Assembly: GCA_951213105.1 (NCBI GenBank) | Contig: OX578146.1 | Span: forward strand, 54,831,069-54,895,068 | Length of the DNA stretch: 64,000 bases | Reading direction: 5' to 3' | DNA from: Amaurobius ferox | Taxonomy: Eukaryota; Arthropoda; Arachnida; Araneae; Amaurobiidae | Shown here: positions 59,653 through 64,000 of the stretch, piece after piece | How positions within the stretch are numbered: position 1 is the stretch's first letter | Layout of the letters: each line of letters begins with the position of its first letter | Translations under genes and position numbers: made by a program | Notes under the pieces: model-generated | Seen by the model: the letters and a program-made list of their open reading frames with translations, nothing else | Databases searched by the model: none | What the model was told of the DNA's origin: nothing

Positions 59653-60450
59653 TCTGATGTGGACAGCACATGTCTTTCACTGCAGACTCATATTCGTTCT
59701 CTTTATTTATTCAATGATAATTTGAGTTTATCTGCACAACATAAGTATTTTAAATGACATTGAATTTACACGTTAAACTTAAATTTGGTTCTCATTTGAT
59801 AGCTGGACTTATTATCAAAGGTGGCGTAGCGAAAACGCGAAAAAACTAGAATATCTCAAGAACGGCTAGTCCTAGAGTAATGGGGTTAGTCTTATTATTT
59901 TTGTTGTCAAAAATCACATATAAAATAGGAATTTAATTGATATAATTGAGCACACGTAGTCTTTTATTTTTATATATAACGATTTTTGCTGGCCATTTCG
60001 CAAAAATAGCCCGTTCCTTTTTCCCGAATCGTAGTAGAATAACCTACAAATGATTTATATACAAAATTTTGTTAAATTTGGTATATAAATCACTTGTAGG
60101 TTATTGAAATATTATACTCCAAATTTTGTTAAATTTGGTTCATTAGTTTTTAGCTAGAGTGGATAAAGGCAATTTCTGCGGCCATTTCGCAAAGAAGGCA
60201 GATTCTTTTATTACGAATCGTACTATAATCTAATGAACATCAGGATTTCTCACAAAAAACATACCTACCAAATTGTATGAAATTCGGTCCATTAGTTTTT
60301 CAATTAGAGTGGATGTAATATCCACACAGACACACAGAAACATACACCCTTACACACACAGACGTCTTCCTAAAAGTAGTTTTTTCGTCCCAAAACGTGT
60401 AGATCCTTTGAAAATTCGAGTTCCGATCTTCGGCACGATTCCAATACTTT
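59653..60450 (+). mobile_element. Family A repeat, copy 6, lacking its 3' hairpin
   Basis: 5' TCTGATGTGGACAGCACATG. The sequence follows family A to CCAATACTTT and then stops. An internal 25-bp foldback (60038-60105) is unique to this copy. Confidence 0.65.
60038..60105. other. 25-bp inverted duplication inside family A copy 6
   Basis: Arms 60038-60062 and 60081-60105 pair with one mismatch across an 18-bp loop. Other A copies have only the second arm's counterpart in the forward direction, so the other arm was newly created here. Confidence 0.8.
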
Positions 60451-61095
60451 GAGTACATACACATACACATATATATTATCTGTGTATCTAAATTCCGTGC
60501 CTATGCAATTACAATAGTTGTGATTTTAAATGATCCCTAAACTTTTATTATTTCTTCAAGGAAGCCTAATTTTAACATATGCAGAATGCAAATATCTCAA
60601 GCGATTGTAAGATGAATTACATAAGAATTGCTGAATTTTTTTCACACAAAATTATTTAGCTCTGGAGTCTGGAATACAAGTTATATGAATGAAATATTCA
60701 TTGATTTTGCATAAAGAATCAGATGATTTATATTTCGATACAGTTTTAAATATTTAAGTATAATAAATTACTGTAGTACTGTGATAATGTAAAAGATATT
60801 ACCACTGAATGAATCACATTTTAGAAATTTTTAAATGAAATTACATTTCAGTTGGAAAGTGTTTCATAATCAATGCTTATGCATGATTGATCTTTCTTGT
60901 TATAGCTCTGTACACGCCATTGGATCGATTAGGCGAATTGTCTTTAATAGACCTTTAGACTAAAAAATTTCCTGCATTTTGACACAGAATATTTCACGCA
61001 TGTTTCTACAAGCATACTCAAGGAAACTAGCAAAATGGAGAAACCAATGTTAACTTAATGACATATGTTTAACTTACTCATTTGTTCTGATTTTT

Positions 61096-62065
61096 TTACT
61101 TTCCCTATATACATATTGTATAAGGAAAGTATTGTGACGGGGTCGAAAATTCGAAATCGAGTTTTCGACGGGAGAGCACGTTTCAAGTATCCCTGATCAC
61201 GAATCAAACATTTTTGAAGTGATGTCTGTGTGTGTGTGTGTGTGTGTGTGTGACAATGTGTGTGTGTGTGTGTGTGTGTGTGTCAGTGAGTCTGTGGAGA
61301 CGATAACTAACGAACGAATGGACCGATTCGAACCAAATTTGGTATAAAAATCCCAATCCGTAAACACTGGAATCCTATTGTTTTTATATCGTTTATATTA
61401 TTTATAATCGAATGTTCAGAACCCCCCTAAATTTTCGAATAAAATTTTGAAAAAATCGTCAAAAAATCAAAACCACTAATAAAGTTACGCAAATAGACAT
61501 TTCTTATGTAATTTTTCATTAGAAAACGATTGACATAAATTTTAGAAAGCTAACATGTACCATTCTCTAGATATGGCACATTTTTCAAAAAAAATATTAA
61601 AAAGTTATATAAAATGAAAAAAAAATAGTTCCTATTGAGAAACATGTTCACTCTTCATATGTAATTCCATGCGATAAATTGGGTGACATCATTTTCGTGG
61701 ATCTAGCTCGTTCCATTCATGAAAAAAGATACTTTGAGTAATACTTTTGTATTTGAATGCCAATAGTCATTTATCTGCTGTAAGAACAACTTATTTCTTC
61801 GTCCATAACGCTTGGCGAGATTTTTGCGACGAATTTGGCGGAATGTCGCCAACTTGGCGACTTTTTTAAATGTTGCCAAATTAACGAAACTCTCGCCAAA
61901 TGGATAAAAATGACGCTAAATCAATGAAAATGACGACTCATTGTCGAAAATTCAATATCTTGGAAAGAATAATAGTATCTACTATAAGAAAAACCTATTT
62001 TTTTACTGTAAAAGTAGTAAATTCATTGCATTATATGAGGAAAGTCGTGTGTTGCCCACATCAGA
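61096..62065 (-). mobile_element. Family B repeat, copy 4
   Basis: Reverse orientation, from TTACTTTCCCTATATACATA to the reverse of TCTGATGTGGGCAACACACG. It interrupts repeat D inside TTCTGATTTT/TTACATAGT, which is continuous at 56486 and 63457. A (TG)n tract with one interruption lies at 61226-61282. Confidence 0.75.
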
Positions 62066-62727
62066 TTTTTTACATAGTCTTCCTTAAGAGGAAAGGGAAA
62101 TATTTTTAGACTATTGACAATTGGTCTGGCTATTTAATGCAAAATATTTTGCTTTACTGTGAAAAGGTTGCATTTGATGGAATGAGTTTCATGTATCATC
62201 ATGTTATAAACATTCTGGAATTTCCTACATTAATGCAAAGTGGATTTTTTTATTTTCAATTATATGCATTTTCTAATCATGTACACTATTCAAAATTATA
62301 TGGATTTATTGTGTTTTTGGTGTTTTAATAATTATAAATTTCACCTAACTCTGAACTTAATTTTTCGTCTACAATAAAAAAATTATGTGATTGATTGGTA
62401 AAGAATGAAAAAAAACATCCCCCCCCCCTATTCTCGGACTGCTCGTTTTATGTCCAATTTCATTGGTTTTCCGTTTTTATAGATCTATCTACACCATTGA
62501 ATCGATTAAGCGGATAGTATTTCATGCAAGCCCTTCGGACTAAAAGTCTTTCCGCATTTTGACAGAGAATATTTCCCGCATGTTTCTACAAGTATACTAA
62601 AAGAAAGGAGTGGAATGGAAAAATCAATGTTAACTTAATAACATATGTTTAACACATCTATTTCCTCTGATTCTGATGGAGACAAGAGAAATGTTTACTG
62701 ACTACACATATTGGAAATAATGCATGT

Positions 62728-63049
62728 TTTTTTTATGATTATTTCAAAATTTCACTCGAAAATTTAGGGAGGTTCTGAACATTCGATTACGTTTAGAAAC
62801 AATAGGCTTCCAGTATTCACGAATTGTCAATTTTGTATCAACTTTCATTAAAACCGCTGCATTCTTTCGTGAGATACCGTTTCCACAGACTCACTGACAC
62901 ACACACACACACACAGGCAGCCATCACCTCAAAAATGTTTGATTCGTGATCAGGGATGCTTGAAACGTGCTCTCCCGTCGAAAACTCGAATTCGAATTTT
63001 CGACCCCGTCACAATACTTTCCTTATACATTAGCTATATAAGAAACGTA
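62728..63049 (+). repeat. Family B 3' fragment
   Basis: Begins within the body (ATGATTATTTCAAAATTTCAC), includes a short CA tract (62897-62914) and ends CTTATACATTAGCTATATAA. Confidence 0.7.
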
Positions 63050-63084
63050 AAAATCATATGATTAATAAGCAGGTGTAGATCGTC

Positions 63085-63183
63085 GATAGACAAAACGTGT
63101 AGATCGTCGAAAACTCGAATTGCGATTTTCGGCATGATTCCAATACTCTCCCTTTACATTACTATGTATTGGAGGGAAAGTAG
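63085..63183 (+). repeat. Family A 3' end at a D junction
   Basis: AAAACGTGTAGATCGTCGAA through GGAGGGAAAGTA is almost identical to the end of copy 5 (56105-56194), including the same missing bases in GATCGTCG, and is followed by the same D start. Both copies probably descend from one insertion followed by duplication. Confidence 0.7.
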
Positions 63184-63775
63184 GAATCATATGATTGGTA
63201 AGTACAGAATGAAAAAAATATCACCTCTGCTCTCTTTATGTCTTCCCATTTCATTGTTTTTCCGTTTTTATAACTCTGTCCACGCCACTGGATCGTTCTA
63301 GCGCATAGTCTTTCACCGACGCCCTTTAGACTAAAAAGATTTCCAGCATTTTGACAGATAATTTTTCACGCACGTTTCTGCAAGAATACTAAAAGAAAGG
63401 AGCAAAATGGAAAAACCAATGTTAACTTAATGACATATGTTTAACTTACTGATTTGTTCTGATTTTCTTACATAGTTTTCCTTAAGAGGAAAAGGAAACA
63501 TATATTGATTATTGACAATTGATCTGATTGTTTAATGCAAAATATTATGCTTTACTGTGGAAAGGTTGCAATTGATGGAATAAGTTTCGTGCATTATCAT
63601 GTTATAAACATTCTGGAATTTCCTACATTAATGCAATGTGGAATTTGTTTTATTTTCGATTATATGCATTTTCTAACCATGTACACTAGTCAAAATTATA
63701 TGGATTTATTGTGTTTTTAATAATTGTAAATTTCACATAACTCTGAATTTCATTTCTCGTCTACAATAAAAAAAA

Positions 63776-64000
63776 TTTGATTTGGGAACACATGACTTTC
63801 CTTATATAATGCAATGAATTTACTACTTTTACAGTTAAAAAAATGTTATTCTCATATTAGAAACTTATATTCTTCCCAAGATATTGAATTTTCTTCAATT
63901 AGTTGTCATTTTCATTGATTTAGCGTCATTTTCATCCATTTGGTGAGATTTTTAAATTGGCAACAATTAAAAATGCCGTTAAGTTGGCGATATTCCGCCA
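63776..64000 (+). mobile_element. Family B repeat, copy 6, running off the window
   Basis: TTTGATTTGGGAACACATGA, then the usual 5' part and the start of the palindrome zone. The window ends inside it. Confidence 0.7.

Larger units (their letters stand above)
58865..60900 (-). mobile_element. Family C repeat, copy 4, carrying a family A copy
   Basis: The 3' stem-loop is at the left (AACACTTTACAACAAAGTTG...), then a (TCTG)n tract and GTTAGCACGATAACTGCCG. The 5' hairpin is at the right (ATCAATGC...GCATGATTGATC). Family A sits inside at 59653-60450. The whole unit interrupts repeat D between TTTTCCGTTTTT and TATAGCTCTGTACACGCC. Confidence 0.65.
55275..63775 (+). repeat. Tandem array of repeat D with nested insertions
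   Basis: D is about 590 bp, from ATCATATGATTGGTAAGTAC to CTCGTCTACAATAAAAAAAA. Copies or pieces lie at 55275-55525, 56195-56797, 58689-58770, 58771-58864 plus 60901-61095 plus 62066-62375 (one unit split twice), 62376-62727 and 63184-63775. Families A, B and C occupy the gaps. Three of them (A at 55526, B at 56798 and B at 63776) begin directly after the same ACAATAAAAAA end of D. Confidence 0.7.

Overview
The window is AT-rich animal DNA from an invertebrate, most likely an arthropod and possibly an arachnid. The evidence is the mix of mobile elements: Penelope-like elements with an N-terminal GIY-YIG nuclease (the Naiad clade, abundant in spiders and other invertebrates), Tc1-type transposons, tRNA- and 5S-headed SINEs, a hAT/ZBED-type transposon and many short rolling-circle-like repeats. 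I found no host protein-coding gene that I can defend. One possible host or element exon with a 27-bp coding repeat lies near 36.8 kb. Nothing prokaryotic (operons, ribosome binding sites, CRISPR) is present.

Layout. 1-9.5 kb is a mosaic in which fragments of four Naiad-like elements and two Tc1-like elements are separated by long (TA)n microsatellites. It includes one nearly complete endonuclease-RT reading frame (83-2606, minus) broken only by a single in-frame TGA, and three diverged untranslated or pseudo-LTR blocks that share a stem-loop with compensatory changes. 9.5-21 kb is mostly featureless AT-rich sequence with a 5S-rRNA-headed SINE bearing perfect 13-bp target duplications (12659-13068), an RNase H remnant of a non-LTR retrotransposon, and small tandem repeats. 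21-23 kb holds a non-LTR RT pseudogene split by a family A repeat. 23.9-46 kb alternates copies of three repeat families (A, B, C), SINEs and minisatellites, including a fixed 55-bp array and a large CA-rich higher-order array. 46.8-50 kb is a decayed hAT transposase, also split by a family A repeat. 52-64 kb holds more A, B and C copies inside a tandemly repeated host unit (D), with up to three levels of nesting.

How the parts relate. Families A, B and C share one architecture: a short 5' hairpin followed directly by a subterminal motif, an A/T-rich body, a CA/CAGA microsatellite near the 3' end, and a 3' stem-loop whose last arm is the inverse of the 5' subterminal motif. This matches non-autonomous Helentron/DINE-1-type elements. 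Insertions into two recognisable reading frames show that A-type copies enter A/T runs with no clear target duplication. No Rep-helicase partner lies in the window.

All coordinates of repeat ends are by eye and may be off by several bases. No database search or alignment program was used.
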